This document shows, piece by piece, positions 1-8,345 of a stretch of DNA of 37,061 nucleotides (position 1 is the first letter of the stretch; each line of letters starts with the position of its first letter). Below the pieces are notes generated by a model. It had not been told where the DNA came from and did no database searches. It saw nothing but the letters and a program-made list of their open reading frames with translations. Source of the DNA: Isotricha intestinalis (lineage: Eukaryota; Ciliophora; Litostomatea; Vestibuliferida; Isotrichidae); the NCBI GenBank assembly GCA_023807065.1, contig JAJJLU010000494.1:1-37061 (forward strand), given 5' to 3'. The position numbers and the translations under genes were made by a program.

Positions 1-33
1 CCCAATCCCCAATCCCCATCCCCCAATCCCCAT
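1..33. repeat. Irregular telomere-like repeat (CCCCAAT/CCCCAT)
   Basis: Five tandem units occupy the left edge: CCCAAT, CCCCAAT, CCCCAT, CCCCCAAT, CCCCAT. The C-rich strand reads 5' to 3' into the sequence, which is how a left telomere is oriented. The G strand would be A-T(1-2)-G(4-5). Unit length varies from 6 to 8 bases, as in organisms whose telomerase slips. It is the most GC-rich run in a very AT-rich window. Only 33 bases are visible, so a subtelomeric or internal array cut by the window edge is not excluded. Confidence 0.65.
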
Positions 34-240
34 TTCTTCCATGAATTAAGATAAATTTTGAATTTTTTTTATTTAATAAAATAATAAATTATTTCATTTT
101 ATACTTTTATATATATTTTAAATTGAATATAAGAATTAAACACTTATCTAAATTTTAATATTTCAAATAAAAATAAATTTATATATTATAGTCTAAATTT
201 CAATTATTATTATCTATTTGTTTGAAAATTGAAATAGTTA

Positions 241-351
241 TCCGGATTCGACAAAAATTTTTGGACTGCTCTGTAAAAATTCAATCCTGATAGATGTGTC
301 TTTTACGGTAATACTCAATTTCAGAAGATATATATTGGAAAAAAAAAGTAA
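241..351 (+). other. Higher-GC open patch, possible coding fossil
   Basis: This short patch has clearly more G and C than its flanks. In one frame it reads as protein-like sequence with one internal TAA at 274-276 (FDKNFWTAL, stop, KFNPDRCVFYGNTQF) and ends at TAA 349-351. There is no start codon and I recognise no family. It may be the remnant of a gene or mobile element in the subtelomere. A structural RNA was considered, but no tRNA arm or U5/U6-like fold could be made. Confidence 0.25.
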
Positions 352-444
352 TGTTAATGTAGATAAATTATAAAAAATTCAACTTAATATTCTAAATGAA
401 AATTGATATATCAAAAGTAATGATGTTTGTATAACAATAGATTA

Positions 445-946
445 TTAATCATTAATTTCTTGAATTAATTTACTTTTATTATTGTTCTCACATTCATTGT
501 TTGATGAATTAATATTTTGATTAGGTATCAATCAATTACTGATTGTTGAAACTTCTGATTATCATCCTTATCTTTTACATATTCATTATATAAATAATTC
601 AGTTTATTATTATAATTCTTCATTGAACTATGTAATAAATAAAATAAAAACTCACCTTTTTGATAGTCCATTTATTTGTGTTCTTATCGAAGAAAAAAGT
701 TGAGATTGATATTGATTCAAATTGATATATTATTTTTATTGGAAAATTCATTTAAATACTTAATTACCACGAATGAAAAATACTAGATCAAAATCCAGTA
801 TTCTTTTCTTGATTTATGAAAATATATAATTTTTTTTGGTTGAAAGAATGATTCTGAGTGAGAGATTGATTATTGATTTGATTTTTTTGAAAAAGTCCAA
901 ATGTTGATAAAACTAGGAAATTTAAATTTGAATTATTAGGTGACAT
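445..946 (-). pseudogene. Eroded Asn/Gln-rich subtelomeric gene
   Basis: Three protein-like pieces lie in order on the minus strand in different frames. The first starts with ATG at 946 (MSPNNSNLNFLVL...) and runs 52 codons to TGA at 788. The second starts with ATG at 671 (MDYQKGEFLFYLLHSSMKN...) and runs 47 codons to TGA at 528. The third has no ATG (NSSNNECENNNKSK) and ends at TAA 445-447. Between the first two there are further frame-hopping stretches such as KYLNEFSNKNN. Single-base shifts in T-runs would join several pieces. I recognise no domain. It is either a decaying gene or one with many indels; unrecognised introns are less likely. Confidence 0.4.
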
Positions 947-1349
947 TTTATATAAATAATAGAGATACCTAAATAGATATTACCAAATTAATCCAATTTT
1001 CATTATGAGGAAAATAATAATAGTAAGCAATGACACAAAATAAAGAACTAAATATCTTAACCAATTATACCACAACTATGTAAACCCAATAATGCCCCAA
1101 TCACTAAAAAAATAGTCCTATAATTGCACCCAAACCCTATCCCAATCACTCATTAAGTGTTCAATCAATAATCATATTCTATCCTTCCATAAATTGCCCA
1201 TATATTAGAATCACTATCATATATTTCTTATCTTTTTCTCTCCTCTTTTTTTACCTTTCTTTCTCCTTCTTATTGTTTTTTGAATTTATTATTTTTATTT
1301 TTTATTATTTTTATATTAATTATTTATTAGTTTTTCTTTTATTATAAGT
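947..1349. other. Intergenic subtelomeric stretch
   Basis: No gene is supported here. Two copies of a telomere-like motif, CCCCAATCACT at 1095-1105 and CCCAATCACT at 1141-1150, lie 46 bases apart. A pyrimidine-rich tract (C/T blocks) spans about 1228-1280 and lies downstream of the F-box/LRR gene on its coding strand. Reverse-strand frames give only hydrophobic, stop-broken peptides. Confidence 0.4.
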
Positions 1350-2564
1350 TTAATCATCTTCTCTTAAATCTCTTCCATAATAATTTATAATTTTAATCCA
1401 TGGATATTCTTTATTAATATTTTCAATTATATTATCATTTACTAAATCACATTTTGTTAAGTCAATCAATTTTAAATTTTCAAATTGATGAATATTTTTT
1501 TTTCCTTTAAAAATTTTTTCAAAAACTTCATCATCAATAGATTTACATCCTTGTAAAAATAATTTTTCTAATTTTTTACATTTTAATAAAATTTTTTCTA
1601 TACTTTCATTTTTCACATTATCACTCCAACTAATATCAATGTGTTTTATATTAATAATATTTGATATATAAGAAACTGCTTTATCATTTAATTTTGGTGC
1701 ATCATAGAAATCTATTTTTTCCAAATTATACAAAAGAGAATTTTGGAAAAAATTTTCAAAACATTGTGCAGATATATTTCTTAATTTTTTTAAAGTTAAT
1801 TTTCTAAATTTTTGTGATATTAAAGATATCATTTCTAAAAAGCTATCATTTAAATTTTCACAATAACTTATTGTTAATTCAGTTAAAGCATCCATATTAG
1901 GAATTAAATTTATTAATTGATTTAAATTTGAATTTTCTCCGTCTAATTTTAAAACTTTTAAATTATATTTATCTTTTAATAAATAATCAGAGAAATCCTC
2001 TATTTTAAACTCCATACTTTCTCTTAAATCTAAATATTCTAATTTACATTGTAAAAAATTTAAAAATTCTCCGTTGATATATTTTATATTATTTAACTTC
2101 AATTTTTTTAAATTAGGTAGAAGAAAAATATTAGGAATAAGTAAAAGATTATATTCCATTCCTACTTCATTAAAATACATATTTTTTATACATAAATTTG
2201 TAATATTTTGAAACTTCATTAAATCTGATTTACTTCTTAAAAGTGCTAAAGGAATATTAATTTTGTTTAATTGTTTTACATTAACTTTTTTTAAAATAAG
2301 TCTTCCCAATAATAAATTTTTACATAAAATTAGATTTAAAGAATTAATAGAATTTATTTCTATTTTATTTAAAATAAATTTATAATTATTTGGTAATTCA
2401 TCTCCATCATAAACCATTTCAAAATTATCAAATAAACAATTTTGATAATCATAAATTAATTTATAAAAAACTTTACTTGTGTAAGAAATTAACATTAATT
2501 CTTTCACATCCAAATATTTTAAAATATCAATTAAAATAAAATCATAATTCATTAAGTAATCCAT
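1350..2564 (-). CDS. F-box / leucine-rich-repeat protein
   Basis: Predicted 404-residue intracellular protein. Residues about 8-50 look like an F-box: hydrophobic residues then ILKYLDVKELMLISYTSK, matching the 'L-L-x-L-x-x-L-x-x-x-S-x-V-C/S' pattern that binds Skp1. From about residue 100 to the end it carries leucine-rich repeats of the AMN1/FBXL type, for example LTELTISYCENLNDSFLEMI and LEKLFLQGCKSIDDEVFEKI, with the N/C-x-x-(L/I)-x-D/N-x-x(L/I) signature. FBXL proteins use the LRR to select substrates for an SCF ubiquitin ligase; that role is inferred from the family. The ATG at 2564 follows a long A run, as in other genes here. The stop is TAA. No signal peptide or membrane segment is seen. 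Substrate unknown. Confidence 0.75.
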   Translation of the reverse strand: MDYLMNYDFILIDILKYLDVKELMLISYTSKVFYKLIYDYQNCLFDNFEMVYDGDELPNNYKFILNKIEINSINSLNLILCKNLLLGRLILKKVNVKQLNKINIPLALLRSKSDLMKFQNITNLCIKNMYFNEVGMEYNLLLIPNIFLLPNLKKLKLNNIKYINGEFLNFLQCKLEYLDLRESMEFKIEDFSDYLLKDKYNLKVLKLDGENSNLNQLINLIPNMDALTELTISYCENLNDSFLEMISLISQKFRKLTLKKLRNISAQCFENFFQNSLLYNLEKIDFYDAPKLNDKAVSYISNIINIKHIDISWSDNVKNESIEKILLKCKKLEKLFLQGCKSIDDEVFEKIFKGKKNIHQFENLKLIDLTKCDLVNDNIIENINKEYPWIKIINYYGRDLREDD

Positions 2565-2797
2565 TTTTTTTATTAAAAAAATAATTAAAATAATGAAATT
2601 ATATTTTATTTCACTTTAAAAACAACAATTTATAATCAACAAACAATTTTAGATTAAGAATTGTTAATATAACATTTAATATTTTGTAATTGTATTATTT
2701 GCTGGAATAAAATCTGGAAAATGATTAGAATTATTAATATTTTGATGATGAAAATTTGATTGAAATTTCTCATATGAAAAATATTTAATGAAAGAAA

Positions 2798-2812
2798 GTC
2801 ACGTCACGTCAC
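2798..2812. promoter_or_regulatory. Tandem TGACGT-type (bZIP-like) motif
   Basis: The run GTCACGTCACGTCAC is three overlapping copies of a five-base step and contains the TGACGT/ACGTCA core on both strands. It stands out in an AT-rich intergenic stretch (2565-2917) between the divergent F-box and TauE/SafE genes, about 105 bases before the first and 180 before the second candidate start codon of the latter. TGACGT is the known CRE/TGA-type bZIP core. Use as a binding site here is inference. Confidence 0.35.
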
Positions 2813-2992
2813 CAAATGTGCATTTATTTATTATACAATATTCTACAAATATATAGCTAAATTTACTTTAAAGTAATAAAAAAATGAAAAAGAATTTTTT
2901 TTAAATTTTTTAGTTTTATGAAATTTAATTTTTTTTTTAATTATGAAAAATTCATTTTAAAATTAATAAATTTATTAATTATTGAAAGAAAC

Positions 2993-4444
2993 ATGATTGA
3001 GAGAATTATAAAATTAAAAATTACTATTTTCCTTTCTTTAATAATAATATCTTTTGAGATTCGTCCTCTTCCAAAATGTTTATCAGATTCTGATTGTTTA
3101 AGAAATCATATATGTAAAGATAATCATTGTCATCATAGAGGATATTTTCCTCCTAATATATCACAAATAATAGAAATAATATGTATGTGTTTATTATCTA
3201 CTGTATCAACAGCAGCTGGAGTTGGAGGTGGTGCAATTTATAGTGCTTTATTAATGTTTATTGATAATTTTGAAGCCCAAATTGCTTTCCCTATTTCTTC
3301 TTTTGCTATTTTTGTCTGTTCTTCATTAACTTTTTATTTGGGTGTTAAATCCAAAATACATAATCCTAAAATGAAATTTATTGATTATGATTTAGTTATT
3401 ATTTTTTGTCCTAGTTTACTTTTAGGTACAAAAATTGGAGTTATTTTAAATTCAATTTTTCCTGCTTTGATACTTACTATTTGTTTAATTGTTTCACTTT
3501 CTTTTTCATGTTATAAAACTTATAAAAATGCATTAAAAGCACAAAAAAAAGAAAAAGAAAGAGCATTAAAAAAAAAGAAATTAAATGATAAAGAGAGAAT
3601 GTTATCTTCTATAGAACCAGAATTTTTTGATGTAATAGAATTAAAAGACACAAATTCAAGCACAAATAAACAAATAAACAGAGAATATTTATTAAAAGAT
3701 TTTTATGATAATACTACATTATTTTATGGACCTAATGCTCCAATAAAAATGGACAGAGTGAAATGGATTATTATATTAGAATTAGCAATGTTAATTGATC
3801 AACTTTTAGAAGGGAGTAAAAAATTAAATTCTATTATAAATGTTAAAAAATGTTCATTTTATTTTTGGTTGATTTTCATAATATTTATTTCATTGTGTTT
3901 GACTTTTACAAATATATTCTATAAAAAAATAAAAGAAGATGCAAAAATTACACCAAATATACTTTTATTGGAAAATCCAAATGAATTTAATATTACTAGT
4001 CCAGCTGTTGAAAGTAAAATAACAAAAATAATATTTTATTGTTTTATGGCAGGAGTGATAAGTGGAATGTTAGGAATTGGAGGTGGAATATTAATGGCTC
4101 CTTTAATGCTAGAATTAGGAATTAATCCTAAAGTAGCAACATCAACTTCAAATTTATTTTTAATTTTTACATCTTTTTCAAATACATGTTTATATATGAT
4201 GGCCGGTAATTTAGTTGTAAAATATTGTTTAATGTATGGAATTTTATGTGGTATTTTTTCTTATTTAGGAAGTAATGTTTTAACTGATTATGTTGATAAA
4301 ACAGGAAAAAATTCTGTTCTAATTTGGACTCTTTTATTTATTTCTCTTGTAAGTTTAATTATATTACCCATTAATGCTATTACTCATGCATTTTATGATT
4401 TAAAATGTGGAAACAGTGTTTTAATTTTTAATAGTTTTTGTTAA
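2993..4444 (+). CDS. TauE/SafE-family membrane transporter
   Basis: A polytopic membrane protein of the sulfite exporter TauE/SafE (anion permease) family. Two homologous halves each carry the glycine signature: STAAGVGGGAIYSALLM in the first and MLGIGGGILMAPLMLELG followed by ATSTSNLFLIF in the second. A charged loop rich in Lys separates them (KKEKERALKKKK...). Family members export sulfite or organosulfur anions; the substrate here is unknown. I choose the ATG at 2993 because it gives a signal-like start (MIERIIKLK, then ITIFLSLIIISF) followed by a short Cys-rich lumenal segment (CLSDSDCLRNHICKDNHC). An in-frame ATG at 2918 would add 25 residues. About 10 membrane segments are visible. This two-half form with a long central loop resembles eukaryotic TauE/SafE proteins more than short bacterial ones. 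Confidence 0.85.
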   Translation: MIERIIKLKITIFLSLIIISFEIRPLPKCLSDSDCLRNHICKDNHCHHRGYFPPNISQIIEIICMCLLSTVSTAAGVGGGAIYSALLMFIDNFEAQIAFPISSFAIFVCSSLTFYLGVKSKIHNPKMKFIDYDLVIIFCPSLLLGTKIGVILNSIFPALILTICLIVSLSFSCYKTYKNALKAQKKEKERALKKKKLNDKERMLSSIEPEFFDVIELKDTNSSTNKQINREYLLKDFYDNTTLFYGPNAPIKMDRVKWIIILELAMLIDQLLEGSKKLNSIINVKKCSFYFWLIFIIFISLCLTFTNIFYKKIKEDAKITPNILLLENPNEFNITSPAVESKITKIIFYCFMAGVISGMLGIGGGILMAPLMLELGINPKVATSTSNLFLIFTSFSNTCLYMMAGNLVVKYCLMYGILCGIFSYLGSNVLTDYVDKTGKNSVLIWTLLFISLVSLIILPINAITHAFYDLKCGNSVLIFNSFC

Positions 4445-4574
4445 ATTATTAATTTAAAGTGTGTATGTTTTTTGAAATTATTTTATATTAATATTTTCTA
4501 ATTATTATAATTTAAATATTATGCTTATTCAAAAGAATTTAAAAAAAATATAATTAAAAAAACATAAATTAAAG

Positions 4575-5276
4575 ATGGATTCAGAAGAAGAGTTTTCTTT
4601 TATTCCTCATCTACATTCAATACATAAAGGTTCAATGAAAGATAAAAGATGTGATATATGTTTAAGACCATTTGTAGGTTGTTCTTCAATAAGTTCAATA
4701 CGTTGTGATGAATGTGATATTGATATTTGTGAAGACTGTTGTGCAAAATTTCATTATTATAAAAAATATATTGAACATGAACATCCACTTTTTTTTATGA
4801 AAAAAGAAGAATATAAATGTGAAAAATGTGGAAGAGTTTATAAAGGAATTACATCCATGGATTGTAATATTTGTAATATAGATTATTGTTTATATTGTTA
4901 TTTTAATGAAGATATTACAGATATGCCAAAAACTAAAGATGGAAATAATATTGATGAAGGAGTTCATAGACATCCTTTTATTGAAAATACAAAAATAAGA
5001 AATCCAATATGTGATTCTTGTGGAGTTTTAATTATTGGAAATGTATTTATTTGTGAAAAATGTAACATTAATTTATGTAATGTTTGCAAACTTAAATTTG
5101 ATTTCGCATATAAAAATGTTGTAAAAGATAAACATATCCATCCTTTTATTTCTAAAAAATTTGATGAATTTAAATGTAATATTTGCCAAAAAGATTTCCA
5201 AAATAGAATCAGTTTTTTTTGCTTGAAATGTAATTATTATTTATGCCAAGATTGTTATTGCAGAGATAATAATTAA
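4575..5276 (+). CDS. DC1-like cysteine/histidine-rich zinc protein
   Basis: A 233-residue protein made almost entirely of zinc-binding repeats. Four units follow each other, each with C-x2-C pairs and most ending with an H-x-H-P step: CDICLRPF...CDECDIDICEDCC, EHEHP / CEKCGRVY...CNICNIDYCLYC, HRHP / CDSCGVLI...CEKCNINLCNVC, and HIHP / CNICQKDF...CLKCNYYLCQDC. This spacing is that of the DC1 (C1-like) domain, related to phorbol-ester C1 domains but without proven lipid binding. No catalytic domain, signal peptide or membrane segment is present, so it is probably an adaptor. It lies 130 bp after the TauE/SafE gene on the same strand. The start ATG follows TTAAAG. ZZ or B-box annotation is an alternative. 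Confidence 0.7.
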   Translation: MDSEEEFSFIPHLHSIHKGSMKDKRCDICLRPFVGCSSISSIRCDECDIDICEDCCAKFHYYKKYIEHEHPLFFMKKEEYKCEKCGRVYKGITSMDCNICNIDYCLYCYFNEDITDMPKTKDGNNIDEGVHRHPFIENTKIRNPICDSCGVLIIGNVFICEKCNINLCNVCKLKFDFAYKNVVKDKHIHPFISKKFDEFKCNICQKDFQNRISFFCLKCNYYLCQDCYCRDNN

Positions 5277-6424
5277 TTGAATTTCATATAAAAATAAAGT
5301 TAAAAATAAGTTTAAAAAATATTTTTTTTTCTGTTTAAAAAAAGAAAGTGAATTTCTAATAAAGTTTTATATATATTGTAGAATTTGCAATAAATTATAT
5401 TTTAAAAGATAAAATTTTGGAAAAATAGGTGAATATAAAGAAAGAGAAAATACAAAACTAATAATTTATTATTTGAATTCTTAAGTTATTTATTTATCTC
5501 AAAAAAAAGATAATTGTGTTATTTATTTTAATTTTTTATCAATGAAATTAATTCAGACATATTATTCTAATTTTATTAAGAAAAATTATAATTGTCTCTT
5601 AATAAATAGGAAAAATTACTTTTTTATGGAACATTAATTAATATATTATTTGAATAAAGTTTATGAAAGGAATAATTGGTAAAATAATGTGTGATTTTTA
5701 TAATTATTTGTAAATTTTGTATGATTAACTCTTAAAAGGGTTGTTTAACAGCATTAAATTCAATATAATATTTATCCTTATTTAAAAATATGATTTGTTG
5801 TTGCAATAATAATAATCATTGAAATGAATTATTAATCTTATGTTGAATGAATTTTCTGTAAAAATATTATACATAATTTGGAAGTAATTTCATGATTTAT
5901 GTTTGAAATAAATGTTAGAATTATACGAACAACTATCTGTGGTTATGGTTTAATTAAAAAAAAACAATTTTGATGATTTATAGAAATTATTAATTTTTTT
6001 CATATTCTTATTTATATAAATTTCTTCTCAATATATATGAATATATAGATTAAGGAAAAGACAAAAGAAAAAAAAAACAGAAATTAAATAAAAAAGATAT
6101 TGATCTAATATAAATTTCTGTTAAAAATTTTTTAAATAATGTTCAGCCAAAAAATATATTCAAATTATGTGATAAAGATTTAAATTTATCAAAGTGTGGA
6201 AGGGGTAAATCAAATTATTCTCAAGAAAAAAATGAATATATCGAATAATTTCATTTAGAAAAACTGAATCATATTTGAATAAAAAATTCTAAAAATATTT
6301 ATTATTTGATTAAAATTTATATGAAAAAATTATAAAATAAAAATAAATTTATTTGGATATCCAAAAAAAATTGTTTTGTTAAGTTTAATTTTTTGTTAAC
6401 TTTAAAAAACTAATATTTAAAAAT
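5277..6424. other. Long gene-poor stretch with a possible minus-strand fossil
   Basis: No intact gene is seen in 1.1 kb. On the minus strand about 5782-5576 one frame stays protein-like with only occasional stops (DKYYIEFNAVKQPF, then IIQNLQIIIKITHYFTNYSF, then SNFSYLLRDNYNF), which suggests a decayed gene, but the family is not recognisable. A perfect 10-base inverted repeat, AACAGAAATT at 6076-6085 and AATTTCTGTT at 6113-6122 with a 27-base loop, is also present; its role is unknown. Confidence 0.25.
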
Positions 6425-6892
6425 TCATTCTACTTCAATACCACAATCATCCAAATATGGTTTTGCATGATTAAAAAGATCTGTTAATTTTATTGACAAA
6501 GTAACCACATTATATTTAGGAGAATAAAAGAAATCAATTATATTTAAGGTTTTATCTTTGACATTTCCTTTTGAAAGAATACATATAAGTTGATCAACAG
6601 TAAAATTATCAAGTTTTTCTTTCATATCATCATCTAAATGTTTTTTGGCTAAGTTTACAAGTACTGGATAATCACTTCTTAATTTTGCATCAATTTCAGA
6701 ATCAGTTCCAGTGTCAAGTACATCAAAAATAGGATCTTCACCGTTATAAACAAGTGCTTTAATTTCTAAGTCATTTCTTATTTTTTTAATAATATTCAAA
6801 TCTAAAGTCTCTCTTAACTCATCTTCTTGGAATGTATTTAATGTTTTAGATTGAATTAAAATTATTAATGCAATTAATAAAAACTTTTTCAT
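6425..6892 (-). CDS. Small secreted protein of unknown function
   Basis: A 155-residue protein with a clear N-terminal signal peptide: MKKFLLIALIILIQS, then a polar mature start. The rest is mixed charged sequence, predicted mostly helical in its first half (DLNIIKKIRNDLEIKALVY, then LRSDYPVLVNLAKKHLDDDM), with two cysteines (in LICILS and DDCGIEVE) that could form a disulfide. No domain is recognised. The gene ends with TGA, one of the two TGA stops supported here. It stands alone between two gene-poor stretches. Secretion or entry into the endomembrane lumen is inferred from the signal peptide. Confidence 0.7.
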   Translation of the reverse strand: MKKFLLIALIILIQSKTLNTFQEDELRETLDLNIIKKIRNDLEIKALVYNGEDPIFDVLDTGTDSEIDAKLRSDYPVLVNLAKKHLDDDMKEKLDNFTVDQLICILSKGNVKDKTLNIIDFFYSPKYNVVTLSIKLTDLFNHAKPYLDDCGIEVE

Positions 6893-7092
6893 TTTTATTT
6901 AAAAAAAACAAAAATCATTCATTCTTAAATATTCTTACAGATATAATTAATTTAGTTATTAAAAATTATAAGTATCAAAAAGTTAATAAATTGAAAATTT
7001 TTTTTTTACTTTTACTTTTTTTATTTTTTTGTCTTGACAATATATTCCAAAAAATAAATATCTTAAACAATTTACTAATTTGAGAAAAATGA

Positions 7093-7269
7093 TTAAATTA
7101 AATATTTTTTAGAATTAATAAATTTATTTATTTCCTCCTTTTTTGTCATTGATTGAAATGATCTTTTTAATACTAAGTTAAAACAAAAAACACCGCCTTC
7201 AACTGGTTCATCACAGACGAGGCCACAAAACTTAAATTTTGAAATAAGATAAGATTTTAATATTAAGTT
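7093..7269 (-). pseudogene. Fragment resembling domain IV of EFL1/EF-2-type translational GTPase
   Basis: On the minus strand a 58-codon frame without an early start reads KFKFCGLVCDEPVEGGVF, then ends LKRSFQSMTKKEE... before TAA. The C-D/E-E-P-x-x-G core matches the 'G-P-x-C-E/D-E-P-(V/M)-x-G' segment of domain IV in eEF2 and especially the ribosome-assembly GTPase EFL1/Ria1. An in-frame TAA lies directly upstream (before 7269), and no GTPase domain or preceding exon is seen. Codon use here (GGC CTC GTC) is more GC-rich than in neighbouring genes. Most likely a small displaced or decayed piece; a chance match is possible. Confidence 0.35.
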
Positions 7270-7435
7270 TTATTTTTTTTATCTTATATTATTTTTTTGA
7301 AATTAAAAGTAAAAAACAAGTGATTCATATTTAAAAATGGAATAGAAATTGAATAGTCTTTTCAAAAAAGAATTGATTATAATTGTATATTATTATATTA
7401 AAAAAAGATTTTAAATTTTAGATTAATTTAAAGTT

Positions 7436-8260
7436 TTAATTTTTAATTATCATAGCTTCACTTAAATATGATTGAAGTATTTCTTCTTGATTTTTTTTAT
7501 CTATATCTTTTGCAATAAAAGGAGGAACTTTATAAAATTTTTTTTTCAAAGTCTCTTCAAAAACTTTAGTTTTATATAAAATCATATCAGGATAAGCATA
7601 ATCAACAACAGCTTTCATAAATCCAGTTATATGACCCATTTTATTTAATTGTTGTTCACAATAATTTTCTTTAACTTTATGTTTTATTTTTTTACCTTCT
7701 TTTAATAATTTTATATTTCTCTTATTTAATCTTTCCTCATATTGTTCTATAGTTTCTGCATAATCAATATTAATTTTATTATCAATTGGTTTAAATTTTT
7801 CTTGCATTTTCTTTTTTTGTTGATTTATATAATTAAAAAATATTTTTTTATAAAAAAACTCTTTTCTTGATTGAAGAGAAAAAGGAGATATTATATTAGT
7901 ATAAGGAATATAATTATTTTTTCTAATATAAGGACCTAATTTTGGATAATTATATTTATTATATAATATTTCATTTTTTGTTAACATTTTTTCTTTATGA
8001 AGAGGAGGAATTATATTTAAATTTAATTCTATTTTTAAATCATTAATTCTTTTTTGATTATTTCTTGGTGATATATTATAAGATTGAGAGGTTTGAAAAG
8101 AATTAGAATTTAAATTTCTTGTTTTATCTAAACTACTTAATAATTTTTTTTTGATTAATTGTCTATTTAAATGATTGAAAGTAGAATTTTGATTAATTTG
8201 TGTAGATGAATTATTTGTAGGCTCAATTGTTAATGAGTCATACTTTAATTTATTACTCAT
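7436..8260 (-). CDS. Basic protein of unknown function
   Basis: Predicted 274 residues from the ATG at 8260, which follows an A run as in other genes here; an in-frame ATG at 8278 would add six residues (MYYKKK). The N-terminal 80 residues are low-complexity, rich in Asn, Ser and Gln. The C-terminal two thirds are basic and partly helical, with motifs such as YNYPKLGPYIRKNNYIPY, ETIEQYEERLNKRNIKLLK and GHITGFMKAVVDYAYPDM. No known domain, signal peptide or membrane segment is recognised. It is transcribed divergently from the Hsp70-like gene with only 85 bp between start codons, so the two may share a promoter. Confidence 0.6.
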   Translation of the reverse strand: MSNKLKYDSLTIEPTNNSSTQINQNSTFNHLNRQLIKKKLLSSLDKTRNLNSNSFQTSQSYNISPRNNQKRINDLKIELNLNIIPPLHKEKMLTKNEILYNKYNYPKLGPYIRKNNYIPYTNIISPFSLQSRKEFFYKKIFFNYINQQKKKMQEKFKPIDNKINIDYAETIEQYEERLNKRNIKLLKEGKKIKHKVKENYCEQQLNKMGHITGFMKAVVDYAYPDMILYKTKVFEETLKKKFYKVPPFIAKDIDKKNQEEILQSYLSEAMIIKN

Positions 8261-8345
8261 TTTTTTTTTGTAATACATATATTTATTTGTAATTAATTTA
8301 ATTCAGTTATTAAAATAATTTATTTATAAATTATATATTAAAAAA
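8261..8345. promoter_or_regulatory. Short bidirectional promoter region
   Basis: This is the 85-base gap between the start codons of the unknown basic protein (minus) and the Hsp70-like protein (plus). It is almost pure A/T and has A runs directly before both ATGs. Any promoter elements for both genes must lie here or within the genes. No heat-shock element (alternating GAA/TTC) is visible. Confidence 0.45.

Noticed and set aside
236..335. tRNA or U5 snRNA (CTTTTAC motif) in the GC-richer patch
   Set aside because: No acceptor stem or T-arm and no U5 loop stem could be formed.
628..655. GTGAGT...CATAG, a 28-nt intron candidate in the subtelomeric fossil
   Set aside because: The segment is itself open and coding-like in an ATG-started frame (GEFLFYLLHSS), so no intron is needed.
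2918..2992. Upstream ATG as start of the TauE/SafE gene
   Set aside because: The 25 added residues obscure the signal-like N-terminus; the ATG at 2993 gives a clean signal segment. It cannot be excluded.
6868..7083. Plus-strand 71-residue ORF beginning inside the small secreted gene
   Set aside because: It is a Phe/Leu/Lys-rich chance frame in A/T-rich DNA overlapping a better-supported gene start.
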